Source: an uncultured Porphyromonas sp. (GTDB lineage: Bacteria > Bacteroidota > Bacteroidia > Bacteroidales > Porphyromonadaceae). Taken from it: a stretch of DNA of 23,313 bases. Numbering within the stretch: the first letter of the stretch is position 1; each line of letters opens with the position of its first letter. Below are positions 15,702 through 23,313 of this stretch, in pieces. The position numbers and the translations under genes were made by a program. The notes under the pieces were generated by a model. The model made no database searches, had not been told where the DNA came from, and was given only the letters and a program-made list of their open reading frames with translations. The DNA lies in the NCBI GenBank assembly GCA_943912835.1, contig CALTVJ010000025.1:1-23313 (forward strand), given 5' to 3'.

Positions 15702-17012
15702 ATGAGCAATTTAGTAGCGATAGTTGGTCGCCCCAACGTGGGGAAATCAACCCTATTCAACCGAATGACCCAGACAAGACAAGCCATCGTCAATGAGCAG
15801 GCTGGGACGACAAGAGACCGCCAATACGGACGAGTAAATTGGCTTAACCGCGACTTCTCTATCGTAGATACAGGCGGTTGGGTAGTCGGTAGCGAAGACA
15901 TCTTTGAGGGCGAAATCAACAAACAAGTAGAGCTTGCTATGCAAGAGGCTGACGTGATTCTCTTTGTTGTCGATGTAGAGCATGGCATCACAGACCTTGA
16001 CGATGAAGTGGCAGCCAAACTACGTCGCACCAAGAAGCCTGTACTTATCGTAGCAAATAAGGCGGACAACTACGAGCAACACTATGCTGCCGCAGAGTTT
16101 TATTCATTTGGGTTGGGCGACCCTATTTGTATCTCTGCCGTCAACGGTAGTGGTACAGGAGACCTCCTTGACGAAATCGTCAAAAGCCTCCCAGAGAGCT
16201 CTGACGAAGAGGAGGAGCTCGATGCGCCTCGTATCGCTATCGTAGGTCGTCCTAATGCTGGGAAGAGTTCGCTTGTCAATGCCTTCATCGGTGAGGAGCG
16301 TAATATCGTAACAAATTTAGCTGGCACAACGAGAGATAGCATCTACACACACTACGACAAGTTCGGCATGAACTTCTACCTTGTCGATACTGCTGGTATC
16401 CGCAAAAGAGGTAAAGTAAACGAAGACCTAGAGTATTACTCGGTGATACGTTCTATCCGTGCTATTGAGAATAGCGATGTATGCATCTTGATGCTTGACG
16501 CTACCCGTGGTATTGAGAGCCAAGACCTCAACATTTTCTCAATCATACAAAAAAACAGCAAAGGCTTAGTTGTCTGCGTCAATAAATGGGACTTGGTTGA
16601 GGACAAGAGCCAGATCGTGATTAAGACTTTTGAGAATGCTATCCGCGAACGCTTAGCACCGTTCACAGACTTCCCTATCATATTCATCTCAGCGCTCACA
16701 AAGCAACGTATCTTCAAGGTTCTCGAGACCGTACAAGAGGTGTACAAACGTCGTAGCAACAGAGTCCCTACACACAAGTTAAATGAGGTCATGCTCCCAA
16801 TTATTGAGGCGACTCCTCCACCTGCGACTAAGGGTAAGTACATCAAGATTAAGTATGTCATGCAGCTACCTACTGCCGTTCCAAGCTTCGTCTTCTTTGC
16901 CAACCTCCCTCAATGGGTTAAGGAGCCATACAAGCGTTTCCTCGAGAACAAGATACGAGAGAATTGGGATTTCAGTGGTACACCAATCAACATCTTCATT
17001 CGCGAAAAATAG
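15702..17012 (+). CDS. der: Double-domain GTPase Der (EngA)
   Basis: 436 residues. An essential GTPase for 50S subunit assembly. It has two tandem G domains: the first has GRPNVGKS (9-16), DTGG (56-59) and NKAD (119-122); the second has GRPNAGKS (182-189), DTAG (229-232) and NKWD (294-297). They are joined by an acidic linker (SSDEEEELD, 166-174). A C-terminal KH-like domain (about 355-436) ends in NIFIREK. Length and motifs are standard. The ATG is preceded by only a weak purine-rich site, normal for this phylum. The amidase gene follows after 11 bp. Confidence 0.98.
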   Translation: MSNLVAIVGRPNVGKSTLFNRMTQTRQAIVNEQAGTTRDRQYGRVNWLNRDFSIVDTGGWVVGSEDIFEGEINKQVELAMQEADVILFVVDVEHGITDLDDEVAAKLRRTKKPVLIVANKADNYEQHYAAAEFYSFGLGDPICISAVNGSGTGDLLDEIVKSLPESSDEEEELDAPRIAIVGRPNAGKSSLVNAFIGEERNIVTNLAGTTRDSIYTHYDKFGMNFYLVDTAGIRKRGKVNEDLEYYSVIRSIRAIENSDVCILMLDATRGIESQDLNIFSIIQKNSKGLVVCVNKWDLVEDKSQIVIKTFENAIRERLAPFTDFPIIFISALTKQRIFKVLETVQEVYKRRSNRVPTHKLNEVMLPIIEATPPPATKGKYIKIKYVMQLPTAVPSFVFFANLPQWVKEPYKRFLENKIRENWDFSGTPINIFIREK

Positions 17013-17023
17013 CCTAGACAAAA

Positions 17024-18223
17024 GTGAACAAATATCATTTCTTAAGCTCCAAGATAGGTCTATATACGTTTCTTGGAGTGCTTTTGTTATTGTTTTCTCT
17101 AAACCTAGAAGCAGCTCGCAGCAAAAGGTTTACTGTTGTCATTGACGCAGGACATGGAGGTAAAGACTCAGGGGCCATTGGTTATGGCTATAGGGAGAAA
17201 GATATCGTACTCTCTGTAGCAAAAAAACTGGGTGAGCGTATCAGGAGTCAACATCCCAACGTACGTGTCTTATACACCCGCAAAACAGATGTATTTGTCG
17301 GGCTACAAGCGAGAGCCGATTTTGCAAATAAAAACAAGGCTTCGCTATTCATCAGCATCCATGCCAATAGCGTACCTCAAAGCAAAAGTGCATCTGGTAC
17401 CGAAACCTACGTCTTAGGTCTCAATAAAAGAGAAAACAATCTGAGTGTCGCTCGACGAGAGAATCAAGTAATGCTTCTTGAGGACAACTATAAGTCTATA
17501 TACAAAGGATATGACCCCAACAAAACAGAGAGTCGTATCATCTTTGATGTCGTACAAGAGGCTTACATAGAGCGAAGTATCGACATGGCTGACTTTGTCG
17601 AACGTGCTTATCGACGTACTGGACGTAAAAGCCGAGGTGTTCGCCAAGAAGGACTATGGGTACTGAGCCAAAGTGCTATGCCTGCCATTCTCACGGAGAT
17701 TGGGTTCATCAGCAACAAATCTGAAGCCGAATATATGGCAAGTAGCAAAGGACAAAACGAAATAGCGAAAGCTTTATCTGAAGCTTTTACTAAGTTTTAC
17801 CTAGGTACGGGAAATGCTTCGACAGAAGACAACGAAGAAGTCAGTGAAGACAACGACAACAGCTACAGCGAAGACAGCATAGCTCAGATAGAGACCAGCG
17901 AAGCCCAAGAAGAGCAGAAGCCTCGCAAAGGAAGAGAAGCAAAACGGACAGACAATAAAACCCCAAAATCTGAAAGCAAAAATCTGCGCTATAAGGTTCA
18001 GTTTATGAGTACTCCTCAAAAGCTCGACCCAAAAGATAAGAGCTTCAAACGTCTCAAACGACCTGTCCAGAGGGAACGACTAGGTTCACACTGGGTATAC
18101 ACCATTGGTAATAGTCGTAGCCTATCCGAAGCAAAACAAATACAACAAAGTATCCGCAAATGGTACCGAGATAGCTTCATCGTATCTTACGAAGCTGGTA
18201 AACGTATCGGGCGAGTCAACTAA
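17024..18223 (+). CDS. N-acetylmuramoyl-L-alanine amidase (Amidase_3) with SPOR-like C-terminus
   Basis: 399 residues, starting at GTG (17024), 11 bp after der; no ATG lies nearby. A signal peptide (hydrophobic about 11-28, likely cut after LEA/A) sends it to the periplasm. The Amidase_3 domain (about 36-260) carries the zinc ligands H44 (DAGHGG), E58 (REKD) and H113 (SIHAN), plus catalytic E225 (LTEIGF). It cleaves the MurNAc-L-Ala bond of peptidoglycan, as AmiA/B/C do in daughter-cell separation. An acidic low-complexity linker (about 264-302) and a basic stretch (301-320) lead to a C-terminal module (about 321-399; LRYKVQF..., then a WVYTIGNSRSLSEAKQIQQ segment) that looks like a SPOR domain binding denuded glycan at the septum. 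That domain call is by pattern only. A hairpin follows the stop. Confidence 0.92.
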   Translation: MNKYHFLSSKIGLYTFLGVLLLLFSLNLEAARSKRFTVVIDAGHGGKDSGAIGYGYREKDIVLSVAKKLGERIRSQHPNVRVLYTRKTDVFVGLQARADFANKNKASLFISIHANSVPQSKSASGTETYVLGLNKRENNLSVARRENQVMLLEDNYKSIYKGYDPNKTESRIIFDVVQEAYIERSIDMADFVERAYRRTGRKSRGVRQEGLWVLSQSAMPAILTEIGFISNKSEAEYMASSKGQNEIAKALSEAFTKFYLGTGNASTEDNEEVSEDNDNSYSEDSIAQIETSEAQEEQKPRKGREAKRTDNKTPKSESKNLRYKVQFMSTPQKLDPKDKSFKRLKRPVQRERLGSHWVYTIGNSRSLSEAKQIQQSIRKWYRDSFIVSYEAGKRIGRVN

Positions 18224-18243
18224 AGATTATCATTTACAATAGA

Positions 18244-18272
18244 GGGGAGTGTGCAAGTAAGCGACACTCCCT
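18244..18272 (+). terminator. Likely terminator of fabH-era-der-amidase
   Basis: GGGAGTGT (18245-18252) pairs with ACACTCCC (18264-18271), plus one G-T pair outside and two more pairs inside. TATATTATTTAAG follows, a weak U-tract. Located 20 bp after the amidase stop and before the mfd promoter. Confidence 0.55.
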
Positions 18273-18320
18273 ATATTATTTAAGTAATCATAACCCTTCC
18301 TAGTGAACAATGGCTCTTCA

Positions 18321-18352
18321 TTGTGTCGTCGACTCAAATTATCCTAACTTTG
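18321..18352 (+). promoter_or_regulatory. Promoter of mfd
   Basis: TTG (18321-18323), 21 bp, then TAACTTTG (18345-18352), close to the Bacteroidetes consensus. The mfd ATG is 22 bp downstream. Confidence 0.7.
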
Positions 18353-18374
18353 CAATCAATACTATTATTGAAAT

Positions 18375-21300
18375 ATGCTCAAAGATATAGCACAGATGTG
18401 GTCGCAAGCTCTCAAGGACAAAATCCAAGAGTTTCGCCCTATTTATATAGAGGGAGCCAATAGCACAACTCTCGCCTTGTTGATGTCGAACTGGCAACGA
18501 CAAACACCATTGCTCATTTCCGCTGATGATGCCGAAGAAGCAGCATATATTTATTCAGATTTGGAGCAGATTTTAGGTGAAGAGGAAGTGATGATGTTCC
18601 CCTCTAGTTATCGCCGTGCTATCAAATATGGGCATAGAGATGATGCCAATAGTCTCATGCGCTCTATGGTACTTAACCGTTTAGCCACTAGCACCAAGCA
18701 ACACGACACCTTCCCCATCATCGTAAGCTACCCAGAGGCTCTGTGTGAAGGCGTAGCGAGTCAAACAGAAACCATTAGCCAACACCTCACACTCTCAGTC
18801 GGAGAAGTCCTTTCGCAGAAAGATCTAATGCAACAGCTCCAAGACTGGGGATACGAACGCAGAGATTATGTCTACGAGCCAGGACAATACGCCCAGAGAG
18901 GAAGTATTCTTGACGTTTATAGCTATGCAAGCGAATTACCCTATCGTATAGACTATTGGGACGACACAATTGATAGTCTGCGTAGCTTTGAGGTCGAGAG
19001 CCAACTGTCGGTACATCGCCTCGAACGTATCAGACTTAGTCCAGACTTAGGACGTAAAGCCCAAGGAGGCGCTTCGCTTTTGGAGTTATTCCCTAAGAAT
19101 AGCTACTTGCTACAAAGTGGCGAAAGCTACCTGACAGAAAAAGCCGAGCTTATTTGGGAAGATGCCCCACAGATTAATGATGGAGAAGGATTTGATACGC
19201 TCTCTGAGCTACGTCAACTCCTAATTGACCCTAAGCATACAACGCAACTCGCCAGTGAATTATCTCCTATATACTACAAAGCCAGATTCAAGAAACAAGA
19301 ATCTGTAAATAGCCTTAAGCTTGATATCTCACCGCAGCCTATTTGGGGTAAAGACTATGATCAACTAGTCGCGTCACTAGAAGATTGGGGGATAAAAGGC
19401 TACACAGTCTATTTGTTAGCCAAAGACGAGTTGCAGTACGAGCGTGTCTGCGAAATCATACAAGAGCGAAGTCGGACAGTCACCCTACCTCAGTTCGTCC
19501 AAGCCGTACTCCACGAGGGTTTTATCTCTCATCAAAACAAAGTAGTCTTACTAACGGAGCATCAGATCTTTGGACGTTATCACAAGTATAGCCTTAAAAG
19601 CGATAAGGCTCGTAGTGGCAAGATGAGCCTTTCTCTCAAAGAGCTGAAAGCCTTTCATCTCGGCGACCTTGTTGTACATGCAGAGCACGGCATTGGTCGC
19701 TTCGGAGGACTCATCACCATGGACCTTGGGGGACGTAGCCAAGAGTGCGTCAAGATAGAGTATAACAAAGGAGACACCATCTACGTTAATCTACATAGTC
19801 TACATAAGCTAAGCCATTATAGACAGCGTGATGCTGCAGAAAGCATTACACTAAGTACGCTAGGCTCTGGTGCATGGCAACGTATCAAAGATCGAACTAA
19901 GAAACAGGTCAAGGATATCGCTCGTGACCTCATACGCCTCTATGCCAAGAGGCGAGATAGCGAGGGCTATGCTTATAGCCCAGACACCTATCTACAACAT
20001 GAGTTGGAGGCAAGCTTTGACTATGTAGACACTCCAGACCAAGCACAAGCAACAGCAGATATTAAGGCTGATATGGAGCGTTCGTATCCGATGGATAGGC
20101 TATTGTGTGGAGACGTTGGATTCGGCAAAACAGAGGTCGCCATACGATCCGCATTCAAGGCTGTGGCAGACAGCAAACAGGTTGCAGTGTTGGTACCTAC
20201 AACGGTCTTAGCTCTGCAACATTATCGCAGTTTCAAGAAACGCTTGGCAAACTTCCCCGTACGCGTTGAGTATATATCTAGGGCTAAGACAGCCAAAGAA
20301 CTGAGAGAGACACTCAAAGAGCTCAAAAGTGGAGCCATTGACATCATTATCGGCACACATCGTATCACGAGTAAAGACGTAGAGTTTAACGATCTCGGCT
20401 TACTTATTATTGACGAAGAGCAAAAGTTTGGCGTCGCAACAAAAGAGAAATTACGTAAGCTACAAGTCAATGTTGATACGCTGACGATGAGCGCAACACC
20501 GATACCACGCACCTTGCAGTTCTCCCTCATGGGAGCAAGAGACCTCAGCAACCTAAACACCCCTCCTGAGGGTCGTGTCCCAGTAGAAACCATATTGACA
20601 CGATTCTCTTCGGACGGCATCGCAGAGGCAGTCAACTTCGAGCTCAGTCGTAATGGGCAAGTCTATTTTGTACACAATCGCATACAAAACATAGAAGAAG
20701 TTGCCGCTGTCATAAGGCGTGAAGTACCAGATGCACGAGTCGTTGTCGGGCATGGGCAAATGTCACCCTCGGAGCTTGAACAAATCCTCGTTGACTTTGG
20801 GCAACACGACTACGATGTCCTTGTCGCCACAACCATCATAGAGAATGGGATAGACGTTCCTAATGCCAATACTATTATCATCAACGATGCTCATCGCTAT
20901 GGACTGAGCGAATTGCATCAGTTGCGTGGACGTGTCGGTCGTAGTAGTCGTAAGGCGTTTTGTTACTTACTGACGCCCCCTATTGCGACTTTGACAGAAG
21001 AGAGTCGTCGTCGCGTCAGAGCTATAGAAAACTTTAGTGACTTGGGCAGTGGTGTACGTATCGCCTTACAAGACCTAGATATTCGTGGAGCTGGGAATGC
21101 GCTCGGAGCAGAACAGAGTGGATTTATTGCAGATATGGGTTACGAAACCTACCAGAAAGTATTCAACGAAGCTGTTAGAGAATTGAAGACAACTGAATTT
21201 GCCGAGCTTTATCGAAATGAGGAAGACAAACTCAATGCCGAGCATTTCGTTAGCGAAACACAAATTGAGAGTGACCTCGAGCTATCACTTCCCGAGGAAT

Positions 21301-21710
21301 ATGTTCCTAGCGATGCAGAACGTATCATACTCTATCGAGAACTGGACGAGCTACGCACAGACGAAGAGCTAACGGCATACCGAGAGCGACTCCTCGACCG
21401 CTTTGGAGCTCCGCCCAAAGAGGTCGAAGACTTGATACAAGTCCCTCGCCTTAGACGAATAGCACAAACAAGAGGCTTTGAGAAAGTGAGCTTACGCTCA
21501 GGCTTAATGAATATATTCCTTCCTAGCCAAGGGCAGAATGGCTATTACGAAAGTGAAACCTTCGGCGAAATACTCGCCTACGTAGCTCGCAATAGCAAAC
21601 GCTGTGAGTTCAGACAACGACAAGGACGACAAATCATGCGCATCAATGATGTTACCAGTGTCAGCGAAGCTATCTCGATACTCCAAGAGATGCTCCCCAA
21701 CAGCCACTAA
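18375..21710 (+). CDS. mfd: Transcription-repair coupling factor
   Basis: 1111 residues. Mfd displaces RNA polymerase stalled at DNA lesions and recruits UvrA. Domains in order: a UvrB-like N-terminal region (about 1-220; GQYAQRGSILDVYS near 170); the CarD-like polymerase-interaction domain (about 425-490; GDLVVHAEHGIGRF); a superfamily-2 translocase with Walker A GDVGFGKTE (about 576-584), DEEQ box (about 679-682), SATPIPRTL, motif V IENGIDVPNA and motif VI QLRGRVGRS; and the C-terminal TRCF domain (about 965-1060). All translocase motifs are intact. It has its own promoter; the flippase gene follows after 27 bp and is probably co-transcribed. Confidence 0.98.
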   Translation: MLKDIAQMWSQALKDKIQEFRPIYIEGANSTTLALLMSNWQRQTPLLISADDAEEAAYIYSDLEQILGEEEVMMFPSSYRRAIKYGHRDDANSLMRSMVLNRLATSTKQHDTFPIIVSYPEALCEGVASQTETISQHLTLSVGEVLSQKDLMQQLQDWGYERRDYVYEPGQYAQRGSILDVYSYASELPYRIDYWDDTIDSLRSFEVESQLSVHRLERIRLSPDLGRKAQGGASLLELFPKNSYLLQSGESYLTEKAELIWEDAPQINDGEGFDTLSELRQLLIDPKHTTQLASELSPIYYKARFKKQESVNSLKLDISPQPIWGKDYDQLVASLEDWGIKGYTVYLLAKDELQYERVCEIIQERSRTVTLPQFVQAVLHEGFISHQNKVVLLTEHQIFGRYHKYSLKSDKARSGKMSLSLKELKAFHLGDLVVHAEHGIGRFGGLITMDLGGRSQECVKIEYNKGDTIYVNLHSLHKLSHYRQRDAAESITLSTLGSGAWQRIKDRTKKQVKDIARDLIRLYAKRRDSEGYAYSPDTYLQHELEASFDYVDTPDQAQATADIKADMERSYPMDRLLCGDVGFGKTEVAIRSAFKAVADSKQVAVLVPTTVLALQHYRSFKKRLANFPVRVEYISRAKTAKELRETLKELKSGAIDIIIGTHRITSKDVEFNDLGLLIIDEEQKFGVATKEKLRKLQVNVDTLTMSATPIPRTLQFSLMGARDLSNLNTPPEGRVPVETILTRFSSDGIAEAVNFELSRNGQVYFVHNRIQNIEEVAAVIRREVPDARVVVGHGQMSPSELEQILVDFGQHDYDVLVATTIIENGIDVPNANTIIINDAHRYGLSELHQLRGRVGRSSRKAFCYLLTPPIATLTEESRRRVRAIENFSDLGSGVRIALQDLDIRGAGNALGAEQSGFIADMGYETYQKVFNEAVRELKTTEFAELYRNEEDKLNAEHFVSETQIESDLELSLPEEYVPSDAERIILYRELDELRTDEELTAYRERLLDRFGAPPKEVEDLIQVPRLRRIAQTRGFEKVSLRSGLMNIFLPSQGQNGYYESETFGEILAYVARNSKRCEFRQRQGRQIMRINDVTSVSEAISILQEMLPNSH

Positions 21711-21737
21711 AACAAAACCAAGACCTCTAATCGGCTC

Positions 21738-23258
21738 ATGACGAAAGACAACAACATCTTGGCAAGAGAGAGTTTCTGGGGCTCAATCGTAACCTACCTA
21801 GGCGTTAGTTTGGGCTTTGTGACGACTTTCTTTGTCTTGACTCAATACCTTAGCCCTGCTGAGATAGGTTTAACACGTTTACTTGTGGAGATCTCTACCC
21901 TCCTCTCTGGCTTAGGGTTACTCGGCATGAGTACTTCAATTAGCCGTTATTATCCTTACTTCAAATCAGAGAGTGCATATGAAGGCATTCCCGATAGAGG
22001 TTTTTTCGCTTGGACTATGCGCATCGCCTCCGTAGGACTTTTGGCTACCTTGGGGCTTTACCTCCTTTTATCCGATATTTTGCTCCCATTATTGAGCCAA
22101 GATGCAGAATTGCTTAAAGAGCATCATATTGCAGTCTTACCCCTTACAGTCTTCATTACACTTTGGACGATTGTCGAGCTGTATGCCATACAGCTCATGC
22201 ATCTAGCTATTCCTCGCATCATTCGGGAACTAATTCTTCGTTTACTACTGCTCTTTTGTTATCTAGCTTATGCCTTTGATTGGCTAAACCTTACGGGCTT
22301 AATCGCCAGCTTTGTGGCATCGTATGGATTGTGTATGATGTTATGTATCCTCTACCTTAGCCGTATCCGTAAACTTAGGCTCAAAACCCTAAATAACTTC
22401 CCGAGTGAGATGCTACGCAAAAGCTTTGTACGTTACACGTTTTTTGCTGTTCTTAGCGTAGTGGGGACAATGCTGGCAGGGCGTATGGACTTGATTATGT
22501 TGGCTATTCATCCCGAGGGACAGGGCTTGACCTCTGCTGGCGTCTATACGATAGGCTTCTTCATGGTCTCTATTATTGAGATTCCGACCAGAGCCATTAT
22601 CGGGCTTGCAACCGCACGTTTTGCTCTACTGATGAAAGAGAAAAAAAAGGCAGAGATACAGACCTTACTTGAGCAGGTCAACCGCTATCAACTCCTCAGC
22701 AGTATGCTCATTTATCTCGCCATTTACGCTAGTATTGACAGCATTCTGACTTTGATGCCTTCGGCAGAGCAATATACAGGTGTAGCTGATGTGTTCTTGA
22801 TTTTGGGCTTAGCCAAATTGGTCGAAGTTAGTTTTACCTCGAGTCACCCGATTGTCAATAACTCCCCATACTACCATTATAGTTTATATTACACGCTGTG
22901 GACGGTTTGTGCAGCCTTCCTTGCGAACTATTACCTAATCCCTCTGTGGGATGTGCAAGGGGCTGCTGTTGCCACTGCCCTAACGAATATCGTTGGTTAT
23001 GCCTTCCTCCAAATTGTTGTGATTGGGAAGATGAAGTTTAATCCCTGTTCGTGGAGAATGCTTCGAGTAGTCTTGATGGGAGGGATTGTCTTCGTTTTAC
23101 TTCCTTATTTGCCACACTACAATCAAGCCCTCCTCAATATCATCGTGTCTTCATCTTGTAGTCTAACATTGGCTTTGGGTCTAATTTGGGCTTTGAAGCT
23201 AGCCCCAGAAGCCGAATCGCAACTACTCAAATCACTCCAAAGACTCTCGCAAAGTTAA
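21738..23258 (+). CDS. Polysaccharide-flippase-type (MOP/PST) membrane protein
   Basis: 506 residues, almost wholly hydrophobic, with about 12-14 membrane helices. The N-terminal segment resembles the polysaccharide-synthesis/MurJ-MATE superfamily: a first helix after ARESFWGS, then LTQYLSPAEIGLTRLLVEIS and the GMSTSISRYYPYF stretch. A mid-protein loop with GRMDLIMLAIHPEG (around residues 249-262) and a late GAAVATALTNIVGYAFLQ (around 415-432) are also typical. Such proteins flip lipid-linked sugars across the inner membrane. The substrate (O-antigen, capsule, glycan) cannot be told; no glycosyltransferase genes are seen in the window, so it may be a lone housekeeping copy. It starts 27 bp after mfd. 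Confidence 0.85.
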   Translation: MTKDNNILARESFWGSIVTYLGVSLGFVTTFFVLTQYLSPAEIGLTRLLVEISTLLSGLGLLGMSTSISRYYPYFKSESAYEGIPDRGFFAWTMRIASVGLLATLGLYLLLSDILLPLLSQDAELLKEHHIAVLPLTVFITLWTIVELYAIQLMHLAIPRIIRELILRLLLLFCYLAYAFDWLNLTGLIASFVASYGLCMMLCILYLSRIRKLRLKTLNNFPSEMLRKSFVRYTFFAVLSVVGTMLAGRMDLIMLAIHPEGQGLTSAGVYTIGFFMVSIIEIPTRAIIGLATARFALLMKEKKKAEIQTLLEQVNRYQLLSSMLIYLAIYASIDSILTLMPSAEQYTGVADVFLILGLAKLVEVSFTSSHPIVNNSPYYHYSLYYTLWTVCAAFLANYYLIPLWDVQGAAVATALTNIVGYAFLQIVVIGKMKFNPCSWRMLRVVLMGGIVFVLLPYLPHYNQALLNIIVSSSCSLTLALGLIWALKLAPEAESQLLKSLQRLSQS

Positions 23259-23295
23259 GCTGCGAAACACGCTCATTCGTAAATCACAAAGATGA

Positions 23296-23313
23296 GAGAC
23301 TATTGTATAATGC
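23296..23313. repeat. Partial second copy of the era-der repeat end at the window edge
   Basis: GAGACTATTGTATAATGC matches GAGACTATTGCACAATAC (15537-15554) at 15 of 18 positions, the first ten exactly. It lies 38 bp after the flippase stop and runs off the window, so its full extent is not visible. Nothing else is seen in 23259-23295 beyond a weak CTCAT/ATGAG pairing. Confidence 0.35.

Noticed and set aside
15535..15705. A 56-codon plus-strand frame between era and der ending in an ATGA overlap with the der start
   Set aside because: The frame is made mostly of the inverted-repeat element, and its product is rich in Arg/Ser/Thr/Leu with no recognisable pattern. The overlap is probably chance.

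Overview
The window reads as a chromosomal segment from a member of the Bacteroidales, most likely a Porphyromonas-like species. Four things point there. secD and secF are fused into one gene. Promoters have the Bacteroidetes form (TTTG/TTG about 20 bp upstream of TAnnTTTG) in front of nearly every transcription unit. A DUF438/hemerythrin/PAS protein and a MACPF lipoprotein of types common in this order are present. Most of the content is housekeeping; I see no phage, no intact insertion sequence and no CRISPR array.

Layout: genes left of about 13.2 kb lie on the minus strand, except a tRNA-Gln and one membrane-protein gene. Everything right of 13.5 kb lies on the plus strand. The minus-strand units, in transcription order, are (a) secDF alone; (b) yceD-rpmF, ending in a very strong hairpin; (c) a cupin gene and a DUF438/PAS sensor-like gene spaced by 2 bp; (d) a MACPF lipoprotein gene alone; and (e) dxr, an M3 metallopeptidase gene and a 57-codon small gene, spaced by 4 and 8 bp. 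Units b and c lie to the left of secDF; d and e lie between the membrane-protein gene and fabH. On the plus strand are tRNA-Gln(TTG) and a 401-residue membrane protein of unknown function, then fabH-era-der-amidase, then mfd and a flippase-type membrane protein.

Functional picture: YceD/L32 (23S rRNA and 50S maturation), Era (30S assembly) and Der (50S assembly) form a ribosome-biogenesis theme, with FabH starting fatty-acid synthesis. The yceD-rpmF pair, which in many bacteria sits directly before fabH, is about 11 kb away here and on the other strand. SecDF, the periplasmic amidase and the flippase serve the envelope; Dxr feeds isoprenoid and lipid-carrier synthesis; Mfd couples transcription to repair.

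The most interesting accessory content is the MACPF lipoprotein, which resembles the class that includes the Bacteroidales secreted antimicrobial proteins. Next are the AT-rich membrane protein directly behind the tRNA terminator, the small gene at 8183-8356, and a roughly 95-bp inverted-repeat element between era and der whose left end recurs at the right edge of the window.
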